Assembly: GCA_015231955.1 (NCBI GenBank) | Contig: JADGAN010000007.1 | Span: forward strand, 62,001-126,000 | Length of the DNA: 64,000 bases | DNA from: Oligoflexia bacterium | GTDB taxonomy: Bacteria; Bdellovibrionota; Bacteriovoracia; Bacteriovoracales; Bacteriovoracaceae | Reading direction: 5' to 3' | In this document: positions 53,339-61,272 of the stretch, piece by piece | How the letters are laid out: each line of letters opens with the position of its first letter | Numbering within the stretch: the stretch's first letter is position 1 | Notes under the pieces: generated by a model | What the model was told of the DNA's origin: nothing | What the model saw: the letters and a program-made list of their open reading frames with translations, nothing else | Database searches by the model: none | Translations under genes and position numbers: made by a program

Positions 53339-54583
53339 TATTTTTCGAAATAGATAAAGAAAGAGATTTAAGATCATTGCCACTACCGTTGCTAAACACA
53401 TCCCCTTAAGTGGTACCGATCCAAGTTTAACCGCCATACCACTCACACCAACAGTAAAAGTAATAGAGGTGACCATTAAATTTTGAGGCATGCTATAATC
53501 AACCTTTGATTCAACCAGCATACGAATTCCGGAGGCGGCAATAATTCCAAAGAGAAGCATACAAACACCACCCATGACTGGTGTGGGGATCGTTTGGATA
53601 AGGGTCGAGAGCGTTCCTGAAAAGGCAAGTACCACTGAAAGAATGGCCGCGCCTCCAATTACCCACACGCTATACACTCTAGTTACCGCCATCACTCCAA
53701 TATTTTCGCCATAGGTGGTTGTGGGAACCGAGCCACATAGGCCTGAAAGAATGGTACTGACCCCATTCCCTGCAAGCGAGCGATAAAGGCCAGGATCTTT
53801 TGCCAAGTCTCGCTCTACAATGTGTCCTGTAACAATCAAATGTCCAATATGCTCCGATATCACCACTAACGCTGCCGGTGCAATAATCAATATCGCATTC
53901 CACTCAAATTGAGGTTTATAAAAAGTTGGCCACTTGAAAAAGGGTGCTGCCGCAACCGGAGCGAGATCGACAAGACCTAAGGCCAAAGAGAGTATGTACC
54001 CAATAATTATTCCCAAAAGGATGGGAATAATTGCAAAAAAACCACGAAAAAAGATAGAACCAAACATAATAAAAAGTAACGTTACTGAAGATACAATCAC
54101 CTCTTTTGTTCCTGACTCTCCTATGTATCCCGCCATGGAAGCAGCAACCTGGGCCAGCTCAAGTCCAATTAAGGCAATGATTGGCCCCATCGCTGCCGGA
54201 GGAAGAAGGATGTCGATCCATGTTGTTCCTACAGTTGCAACAAGCAGAGCGACTAATAAAAAAATAAATCCCACCACAATAAAACCACCTAGTACCAATG
54301 GATATTGTGCTTGGTGGGATCCTAAACTTAAAAGGGCCAGCACTGGAGCAATAAATGCAAAACTTGAACCCAAAAACGCAGGAATCTTCCCTTTGCAAAC
54401 CAATAAATAGATTAACGTTCCAATGCCGTTCATTAACAATACTACCGAAGGATCAACATGAAAGAGCGAAGGGGCCAACACAGAAGCACCGAACATCGCA
54501 AATAAATGTTGCAAACTCAATGGAAATCCTTCCAGCAAAGAAACCTTTTCCTCTACACCAATTATACGACGAGCAAGAGACAT
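53336..54583 (-). CDS. uraA: uracil/xanthine permease (NCS2, UraA-like)
   Basis: A 415-residue transporter with 12 or more hydrophobic segments. LQHLFAMFGASVLAPSLFHVDPSVVLL at the N-terminus, FVCKGKIPAFLGSSFAFI-type TM3 and GLCGSVPTTTYGENIGVMAVTRVYS are UraA hallmarks. The Glu of VISEHIGHL and that of TTYGEN are substrate-binding positions in UraA. It probably imports uracil by proton symport; other nucleobases are possible. Confidence 0.92.
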   Translation of the reverse strand: MSLARRIIGVEEKVSLLEGFPLSLQHLFAMFGASVLAPSLFHVDPSVVLLMNGIGTLIYLLVCKGKIPAFLGSSFAFIAPVLALLSLGSHQAQYPLVLGGFIVVGFIFLLVALLVATVGTTWIDILLPPAAMGPIIALIGLELAQVAASMAGYIGESGTKEVIVSSVTLLFIMFGSIFFRGFFAIIPILLGIIIGYILSLALGLVDLAPVAAAPFFKWPTFYKPQFEWNAILIIAPAALVVISEHIGHLIVTGHIVERDLAKDPGLYRSLAGNGVSTILSGLCGSVPTTTYGENIGVMAVTRVYSVWVIGGAAILSVVLAFSGTLSTLIQTIPTPVMGGVCMLLFGIIAASGIRMLVESKVDYSMPQNLMVTSITFTVGVSGMAVKLGSVPLKGMCLATVVAMILNLFLYLFRKI

Positions 54584-54843
54584 GCACTAACCTCAAATCG
54601 ATAAATTTTTTCTGTATCTTTTCAATTAATAATTGAGCTCTATTTGTGGCCACTTGTCAAAGCCTAACGCAAGAATCATCCTAATCCATTTTCTTATTGA
54701 TCAAGGGGCCGATATTCATGCAAGGAGTTTCTAATCAATCATACTGGCCCAGCTGATTTACGTTTTTTAATCCTTAGCGTGCTATATAATCCGTTTTCTG
54801 TGGTGATCCCATGATGGTGCTGGAGATATGAGGGTTGGTTTAC

Positions 54844-55392
54844 TCAAACATTACTCCATTCAGAAATCAAACCAAGTTCTCTTATCCACTTATGGAGATA
54901 TTCCTTGTCGATAGGAGTTTCTGTGAGAATCCCTCGAATATCGTGCAAATGCTTTTCTGATCCGCCTTGGCGATAATAATCCAATTTTTTTATGATAATA
55001 TCTTCAGCAGTAGCGATGAAAATAGTGATATTGGCGGTGAATGGAGTCTGTACGCGCCTAGAGAACTCCTCGATAGCGTGCTTGTTTCGCTTGCGTATGA
55101 TGCAATCTATTTTTAAATTACTCTCAAGATGAATAAGATTAAATTGTCCATGGTTTTTTGTTTCATGCTTAAGAACTTCAAGAGGAGGGCAGTAGTAATC
55201 CTCAATATTAAAGGTATTAAACAATTTTTCACAATCATCATAGGCAATGTCGATGACAATGTCCATGTCGTGAGTCAGTCTCGGCTCTCCATAGATGGTA
55301 GAAGCAACTGAACCAACGACCATGTAAAGAATTTCTTGTTTGTTCAATTTCTCAATAACACCGATAAATATTTCGAGAAGAGTGCTATCCAT
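54844..55392 (-). CDS. nucleotidyltransferase-fold protein, candidate toxin of a toxin-antitoxin pair
   Basis: A 182-residue protein with the Pol-beta-type pattern VVGSVASTIYGEPRLTHDMDIVIDI: Gly-Ser (27-28) and metal-binding Asp42 and Asp44. A later EDIIIKKLDYYRQGGSEKHLHDI is like AbiEii/DUF6036 nucleotidyltransferases. Such proteins act as toxins that modify tRNA or proteins. The start codon follows the stop of the small partner gene with no gap, so they are translationally coupled. Confidence 0.78.
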   Translation of the reverse strand: MDSTLLEIFIGVIEKLNKQEILYMVVGSVASTIYGEPRLTHDMDIVIDIAYDDCEKLFNTFNIEDYYCPPLEVLKHETKNHGQFNLIHLESNLKIDCIIRKRNKHAIEEFSRRVQTPFTANITIFIATAEDIIIKKLDYYRQGGSEKHLHDIRGILTETPIDKEYLHKWIRELGLISEWSNV

Positions 55393-55584
55393 CTACCGAC
55401 ACCCCTTCTCAATCAGCGCGTACGTTTTCTTTTTAAGTTCTTGCTCACTCAAGTTTGGAAATTTGCGCTTAAGCTGTTCTTTTTTAATGGTGAAAGCAAA
55501 ATGAAAGAGATCACTCATAATTTTTAATTTTTTTTGAATCGTTACTGGATTTAACGCAGCTGGCAGCGATTGTGACTTTGACAT
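55393..55584 (-). CDS. small partner (candidate antitoxin) of the nucleotidyltransferase
   Basis: A 63-residue, Lys-rich helical protein (DLFHFAFTIKKEQLKRKFP, LSEQELKKKTYALIEKG). AAGGGAAGG precedes the ATG, and the stop TAG is immediately followed by the nucleotidyltransferase ATG. Gene order and size fit an antitoxin-toxin operon, but no DNA-binding motif is clear. Family not recognised with certainty. Confidence 0.6.
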   Translation of the reverse strand: MSKSQSLPAALNPVTIQKKLKIMSDLFHFAFTIKKEQLKRKFPNLSEQELKKKTYALIEKGCR

Positions 55585-55805
55585 AATCCTTCCCTTTTAC
55601 CTTGATAGTGGCCATCAAAATGGTGCTACGGTTGAAGAGTATTGTCGAGATAAAAAACTTTTCAGCAGCAAAATTTATGTCCCAATCGCATAGTTTGTCA
55701 TTGCTATATCTATACACAGCTACTACCAGTTTTTTAGGGTCTTGTGTCAACTTCTAATGCCGACACTAATGCCTTCTAATACCCCCAAAAAGACACTACC
55801 TGTTG

Positions 55806-56190
55806 TGTTTGATTGAATGCAGGGGGCTTATTGAAATAATGACAGAGAGACGTAAGAAATTGTGTTTTCTAAAATGGAAAAGAGGGAGTTTTAAGACTTT
55901 CACCTTTATGAAAAGGGGTCTCGTAAAAAGGTAACGTCTCTGAGTATGTATCGATTCCGGTGCATCCGCGATTGAACCAAGGGTGAGCGGGAGTGATGAT
56001 TGCGCCAGGATAGTTGCTAAGGTCGAAGTAGCGCCCACCCCCGCTTGCCGTTAAATCGCGTTGAGTCTCGCTGGCAGCGACTACTTTAAAAGAGGGGTGT
56101 CCCGGCGCCTCTGGTGCAGGGAAGGCCGCGGTGTCTTTCACGTAAATAGTGGCGTTGTAGTCGTATTTGATCATGATCCTCCAATTGCCA
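55806..56190 (-). repeat. direct repeat copy A: displaced 3' end of patatin-like gene
   Basis: Roughly 93% identical by eye to 59156-59535 in the same orientation, including about 60 bases beyond the stop codon. One length difference of three bases keeps the reading frame. Copy A ends inside the coding sequence, where similarity stops abruptly. Confidence 0.9.
55869..56174 (-). pseudogene. orphan C-terminal fragment of patatin-like protein
   Basis: 101 codons equal the last part of the patatin-like protein (YNATIYVKDTAAFP, then TASGGGRYFDLSNYPGAI, through KTPSFPF). About a dozen residues differ, and there is no domain with the nucleophile. The ATG is an internal Met of the parent. It is a displaced 3' end, not an independent gene, although the frame is preserved. 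Confidence 0.85.
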
Positions 56191-56410
56191 TCTCCCGTAT
56201 CTGCAATCGATGCCTATTGAATTGATTTATAAATAATGCCTCGTTTTTTTGAGGGGTGCCCACTTTTGTAGTCGTGTTCAAAAATTGCTCAGTTTAATAA
56301 TAGGGATATGTTTGTGAAAACAGAATTGTAGATAAAAAAATGAGAGGACATTTTTTTATTGTAGTACCATGATAGATGAACTCACAGAGCAATAAGAACC
56401 AAGGATTTTC

Positions 56411-58327
56411 ATGTTGTGTTGTATTATAAAATTTCACTATGTTTTTATTATAATTGCTAGCTTGACCATAGGTATTAGGTCTAATGCCAAAGAAATATAT
56501 GGGAGTAATGACAGCAAAGGAAATTTGGTTTTTGATTTCTATGACAATAGTGATCACAAAAACATAACACCAACTATAAGTGAATTAAAAAAAATGCTTA
56601 AGGAAGACCAAGATTTTTATGAATATTTTGCACGCATGATAAATTCTGATCCAGAGTTTTTCTTATCCAGCATTAAAAAACAAAGTGATCAGCTTATTAA
56701 AGATAGAGATATAATAGATTTTTTCAAAAATACATACAAAAGCAACGGCCTTGACGACAAGAATTATTCGTGCATCAATACATCTAATGATGTTCAAAAA
56801 GTTGTTAAAACGATTAAAAATTCTCAAGAAATTATAAACAACAGCACAGTAAATAAATGTAATTTGTTTTTATCATCCAATAACATTGAACACATTAATG
56901 TAGATGATATAAATTTTCTTCCTACATTAATGAAATCCAATGAAGTAATTTATTTAATCACCAACGACAATGGGCATGTAAAGACAAAGAAGATCTCTTT
57001 ATTGAAAATTTCTAATCTTTTTTCAGATCTTTCTTTTGATAATTCCATGCACTTATTATCAGAAAAACAATGTTTTTTTCTCTTGTCAAAAGGTTTGAAA
57101 ATAACTCAGGGAGAAGATAAATTCTGGGGTGCTTTAGGTGCTTTTGCCATTGCGGGAGGTCTTTTCTATGCTGGTTACAACATTGGAAAACTTTATGAAC
57201 CTGTTGCAAGTATAAGTGATTCAATAAAACATATAACGGAACAAGTTGTTAAAATCACTCCCTTATTAGCTCAAGTTTTGGTAAATGTTAATAAACTTTT
57301 AGATAACTTTAATCAAATTGGAGATATTCTAAGGGACACTATCAATAAAGATAATATAAGAAAAGCCCTTTCTGCAATAGATACACTCAGAAGGCAGTTT
57401 CAAGAAATGATAGCTGACGAAGCAACCTTAGCAGAAAGGATTAATGATGGAACTTTTAATTATTACCTATATCAAATACAATACAATACCGATCAAATTA
57501 GATCAATAATATTGCAAACAGCTGATCCTATGTCAAAAACAGTATTGATTCCAATGACAGCACCAGCATTGGCCCTATATGCACAAATGCTAGCACTAAG
57601 AGAAAAGTATATACAAAAACATGAACCTGATAAAAAGATGTTATCCGTGTATGAAATGCCATTTCACAGAGATTATTTTAGCCTGTATTCATCTATCTTT
57701 AATGAATTTGAAAACAATCGAAAAGAAGAATTCAAAAAATTTCACCATCTCATGTCAGAAAAATATCTTGATGGATTTCACTTTTACATACCTGATTCAA
57801 AGCTCGATATGACAAAGCAAATTCATATTAATCCCAAAATAGAAGAAATGATTGAGGCACGTCTTGAAAAAGGACAACGTCCTAGAAGTAGTTTATGCAC
57901 TGTTCACCCTTACTGTGCGGGAGGATACAAAAATGAGCCTCAGAAAGATTGGGGAGAAATAAAGAGGTTTTATATTGAATGGAAAATAGATGATCCTGAA
58001 AAACTAAGTGTTCCAACATTATTTGTTATAACATGGACAAGAACAAAAGAGGAATACGAAAAAGACAAAAAATGGAATGTTGAAATCGCAAAAGCTGTTG
58101 ATGCTTACCCAAACGCAGGACCACACAATCAGGATATTGAAACAATAAGGAAATACGCAATTGAGCACAATGCTCCTATGCATTTCTGGGAAGAAAAATA
58201 TTACAAGCCTATGCTTAAAGCAATCGAATCTTCCCTTATGCCCATTTACGAAAGGCTCAATAGTAATGAAATATCTAAAAAAGATCTTATAATGAAATTT
58301 CAATATCAACCCACAGGATCAATATGA
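56411..58327 (+). CDS. AT-rich exported protein with central membrane helix and coiled coil, unknown
   Basis: A 638-residue protein with a signal-like N-terminus (about 1-25), a polar Asn/Asp/Lys-rich domain (26-235), and a hydrophobic Gly/Ala helix at 238-258 (FWGALGAFAIAGGLFYAGYNIG). A long amphipathic helical stretch (about 265-400, IKHITEQVVKITPLLAQVLV) and a C-terminal mixed domain with a Cys pair (SSLCTVHPYCAGG) follow. The layout recalls helical pore-forming proteins, but no family was recognised. Base composition is far more AT-rich than the neighbours, and it is enclosed by the duplicated patatin 3' ends: foreign DNA. AAGGA lies close before the ATG. Confidence 0.65.
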   Translation: MLCCIIKFHYVFIIIASLTIGIRSNAKEIYGSNDSKGNLVFDFYDNSDHKNITPTISELKKMLKEDQDFYEYFARMINSDPEFFLSSIKKQSDQLIKDRDIIDFFKNTYKSNGLDDKNYSCINTSNDVQKVVKTIKNSQEIINNSTVNKCNLFLSSNNIEHINVDDINFLPTLMKSNEVIYLITNDNGHVKTKKISLLKISNLFSDLSFDNSMHLLSEKQCFFLLSKGLKITQGEDKFWGALGAFAIAGGLFYAGYNIGKLYEPVASISDSIKHITEQVVKITPLLAQVLVNVNKLLDNFNQIGDILRDTINKDNIRKALSAIDTLRRQFQEMIADEATLAERINDGTFNYYLYQIQYNTDQIRSIILQTADPMSKTVLIPMTAPALALYAQMLALREKYIQKHEPDKKMLSVYEMPFHRDYFSLYSSIFNEFENNRKEEFKKFHHLMSEKYLDGFHFYIPDSKLDMTKQIHINPKIEEMIEARLEKGQRPRSSLCTVHPYCAGGYKNEPQKDWGEIKRFYIEWKIDDPEKLSVPTLFVITWTRTKEEYEKDKKWNVEIAKAVDAYPNAGPHNQDIETIRKYAIEHNAPMHFWEEKYYKPMLKAIESSLMPIYERLNSNEISKKDLIMKFQYQPTGSI

Positions 58328-58389
58328 GATAAGATATCTGATTCCTTGTGCTTGTACCCATTCTCTTAAACGACAAAACCTTGAGCAAG

Positions 58390-58953
58390 TTACCTTTCTC
58401 TTTCTACAGAACAATTAATGAGTATTTGCCATATTTTTTTTTCAGCATTACTTATTTTACCCATAGAAGCCGCTTTAATGACATCGTAATTGAACCCATT
58501 TACAAATGATTCTGTATACACTTCTGTACTATTTAACTGAAAACTTAAATTCAAAAAATATTCTCGGAGTCTTGTAATCCGTTGAAACGAATCGATATCA
58601 TCTGGAATTGTGCTTAAATTACTATCTCCAAGACTATAAGCAAAAACATTATTTTCTCCTTTTAATAGCAACGAGGAACCAACTAAGTGTGGAGGATTTT
58701 CTGATGACACCCCTTTAAATAAGCTTACCTTTATAATAACTTTATACTCATCCAATAGAGGAACTTCTATAAAACCTGATAGCTTCTCATTGAGATTAAT
58801 GCTGACATGCTTTGACAATGGATCATTATTTAATGCTGGAGTATTGTACAATACTAGGCATTGTGATTGTTTTTTCCATTCACCAGCAATTAAGTTAAAA
58901 TCAAACATAAACAAGGATACCAAGCAGATAAAAAAATAACGAGAATAAAACAT
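58390..58953 (-). CDS. AT-rich small secreted protein, unknown
   Basis: A 187-residue protein with a signal peptide (MFYSRYFFICLVSLFMFDFNLIAG). The mature part is beta-rich (LSGFIEVPLLDEYKVIIKVSLFKG) with two cysteines. The frame is open further upstream, but AAGGAT before the ATG at 58953 and the signal peptide choose this start. It is convergent with the 638-residue protein gene and in the same inserted AT-rich segment. The two may work together, but there is no direct evidence. Confidence 0.6.
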   Translation of the reverse strand: MFYSRYFFICLVSLFMFDFNLIAGEWKKQSQCLVLYNTPALNNDPLSKHVSINLNEKLSGFIEVPLLDEYKVIIKVSLFKGVSSENPPHLVGSSLLLKGENNVFAYSLGDSNLSTIPDDIDSFQRITRLREYFLNLSFQLNSTEVYTESFVNGFNYDVIKAASMGKISNAEKKIWQILINCSVERER

Positions 58954-59155
58954 ATGTTTATCCTTTGTTGTAAAAAAAAAATCAACCATTTCTAACTTGT
59001 TTTTTAGAATTATCACAAAACAAGAAGTGAAATGAACTCTTAAAAATGACATTATCTCGTATGTTTTTTTAAGACAAGTAAATATTTTGGTACTGTAAAT
59101 CTTCTTCAATAATACATTGTCAAATAAAGTAATTGACTTTCCTCAGGTAGAAGCA

Positions 59156-59535
59156 TGGTATGATTTGATTGAATACAGAGGGATTATTGAAATAGTGACA
59201 AAGAGGCGTAAGAAATTGTGTTTTCTAAAATGGGAATGAGGGAGTTTTAAGACTTTCACCTTTATGAAAAGGGGTTTCGTAAAAAGGTAACGTCTCTGAG
59301 TATGTATCAATTCCGGTGCATCCGCGATTAAACCAAGGGTGATCGGGAGTGATGATCGCGCCAGGATAGTTGCTAAGGTCGAAGTAGCGCCCACCCCCGC
59401 TTGCCGTTAAATCGCGTTGAGTCTCGCTGGCCGCGACTACTTTTAAAGAGGGGTGCCCCGCCTCTGGATGAGGAAAGGCCGCTGTATCTTTCACGTAAAT
59501 AGTGGCGTTGTAGGCGTCTTTGATCATGGTTCTCC
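59156..59535 (-). repeat. direct repeat copy B: authentic 3' end of patatin-like gene
   Basis: This is the partner of 55806-56190. It forms the end of the full-length patatin-like gene and about 70 bases after its stop codon. Confidence 0.9.
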
Positions 59536-61249
59536 AGTTGCTAAGCGATCCCCAATCCCAGTGAGTGCAAACAACGGCGCCAGAGTTTACTAAGGCCTGA
59601 TTAAACGAGCTTTCAGGATTATGCAAGTTGTATCCTCGCGCCCACACTCCTGTTGTACGCTTGGTTGGGTTTAAGATTTCGCCCGAAGCGTGCTCAAACT
59701 CAGGGGAGGAGGGAGTGTGCTTTACTTCACGCTCATGGAGGTAGGCGAGTTCATCAAAGCTTAAATCATTCACGCCCAAACGAATCATCACCCCTTGTCC
59801 AAAGAAGGTGTGATAACCGCGCCTGGTGATGAGCGTCTCGGAGATGGAACCTGAGGCCTTTAAGATGGTGTTGGGGAAGAGATCGGACCAGCCTCCAAGA
59901 GAAAGTGTATTTTTGAGGGCATAGCGAATAAGCTCCTCTCTGGGATAGACGCTTGCAAACTCTTGCACTCGTGCTAATCCTGGTTCTGCTGGCGATAGTG
60001 CTAAAATATAGCGCCAAGGATGATCGCCGATAATCTCTCCTTTGCAAGCAAGCAGGTCGTGTGTGCGCTCACACTCACGCTTTAAATAGCTTTGCATCCT
60101 CTGCTGTTTACTCGACTTCACCCAATACCCATAGCGAATCGACTCGTAGTCGGGACGAAATTGCCACTTGTCACTGCTCTCTCCCTGACTATAATTTTTT
60201 TTGGCCTCTCTCCACTTGCTAACAGTTGGCAAATCTCGAATCAGCGAGGTGGAGATGATAATGGTTAAACGATCATCAACCTTGCCAGGGAAGTCGTTGA
60301 TACGATGATGAGATCGAGCTTTAGCTTGATCGTGAGCAAGGGCCATCCTTGTTAGCTCTTCACCGCAACTTTTGCCACTACTCTTCATTACTCTCTTGGA
60401 AAGAACATCCCACTCATATCCTCGTGAATTTTCTGCACACTCTTCTAAGAGTGCTTGAAATCGCCCCTCCCCATCCCATAACTCCTGATCATAGCTGGCG
60501 TAAAAATCGCCCATCTGTCCAAAAATCTCTGCCACCGTCTTAAAATCGATCAGACCTGGACGTAAAAAAAGTGCCTCATCATTTTTCGAATCAAACTTCG
60601 CAAAAACATCAAAGGACTCTTTAATCTGCAAGATGGTATTTTTCACGCGATAAAAACGCCAAGCAGTCGGCAACACAACAAAGTCGCGAGTGTAGTTGAG
60701 TAGATTAGTAAAGAGTTCCCATTCAGGAAGTTTGCGAATGATAGGATTATTTTTCTCGGTCCATAAAATTTTTAAAAGCGAAGCAACTTTATAAGCGGCA
60801 GTCGGAAGCTCTCTAACGCTATTAAGATCATGCACACTGATGATTTGATTAATACCACTTTTGACTTCATTCACTAGTTTTACAAAGCGAAAAAGCTCTG
60901 CAAAATTTTTCATTTGTGGAACACTATCGGCATAACCCTCAAAGCTTTTAATTAAAAACGCCAGTCGCTCCTTTGCTTGCTCCTCATCACTGCAAGCAAG
61001 CGCAGGATTTAAAAGTGCACTCTCGTAAAGGAAAACGGTAATCGAGGCCGAACTGCCTCCAGAGACTGTGCCAAAGGCACCATACTCCTCCACCATACGA
61101 GCAAGCGCACCAAAGTGGGCACAAAAGAATTCACCGTTCCCACGAATGCCTACCGCCCTTCCAGGGTCAATAGTAATCGCAAACGAGTTAAAGGATAACA
61201 ATCCCATCACCATTAGTGCAAAAAATCTTTTCTTTATTATAAACGACAT
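59225..61249 (-). CDS. secreted patatin-like phospholipase family protein
   Basis: A 674-residue protein with a signal peptide (FFALMVMGLLSFNSFA). The patatin start is visible: AVGIRGNGEFFCAHFGALARM as oxyanion region, then TVSGGSSASI with the GxSxA form of the nucleophile elbow (Ser66). The catalytic Asp partner was not located; GGG at TASGGGRYFD near the C-terminus is a candidate region. It probably hydrolyses lipids outside the cell. Its 3' end is duplicated at 55806-56190. The ribosome site AAGGAG lies just before the ATG. Confidence 0.75.
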   Translation of the reverse strand: MSFIIKKRFFALMVMGLLSFNSFAITIDPGRAVGIRGNGEFFCAHFGALARMVEEYGAFGTVSGGSSASITVFLYESALLNPALACSDEEQAKERLAFLIKSFEGYADSVPQMKNFAELFRFVKLVNEVKSGINQIISVHDLNSVRELPTAAYKVASLLKILWTEKNNPIIRKLPEWELFTNLLNYTRDFVVLPTAWRFYRVKNTILQIKESFDVFAKFDSKNDEALFLRPGLIDFKTVAEIFGQMGDFYASYDQELWDGEGRFQALLEECAENSRGYEWDVLSKRVMKSSGKSCGEELTRMALAHDQAKARSHHRINDFPGKVDDRLTIIISTSLIRDLPTVSKWREAKKNYSQGESSDKWQFRPDYESIRYGYWVKSSKQQRMQSYLKRECERTHDLLACKGEIIGDHPWRYILALSPAEPGLARVQEFASVYPREELIRYALKNTLSLGGWSDLFPNTILKASGSISETLITRRGYHTFFGQGVMIRLGVNDLSFDELAYLHEREVKHTPSSPEFEHASGEILNPTKRTTGVWARGYNLHNPESSFNQALVNSGAVVCTHWDWGSLSNWRTMIKDAYNATIYVKDTAAFPHPEAGHPSLKVVAASETQRDLTASGGGRYFDLSNYPGAIITPDHPWFNRGCTGIDTYSETLPFYETPFHKGESLKTPSFPF

Positions 61250-61272
61250 AGAAACTCCTTCATAAGAAAAAG

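Noticed and set aside
55511-55750. 79-codon minus-strand frame overlapping the candidate antitoxin gene
   Set aside because: It overlaps the 63-residue gene in another frame, lacks a good ribosome site, and the antitoxin-size gene has a strong one plus zero-gap coupling.
55796-56038. Second open frame on the minus strand within the displaced patatin fragment (with a twin at 59143-59394)
   Set aside because: Out-of-frame shadow of the patatin 3' coding sequence, duplicated with it.
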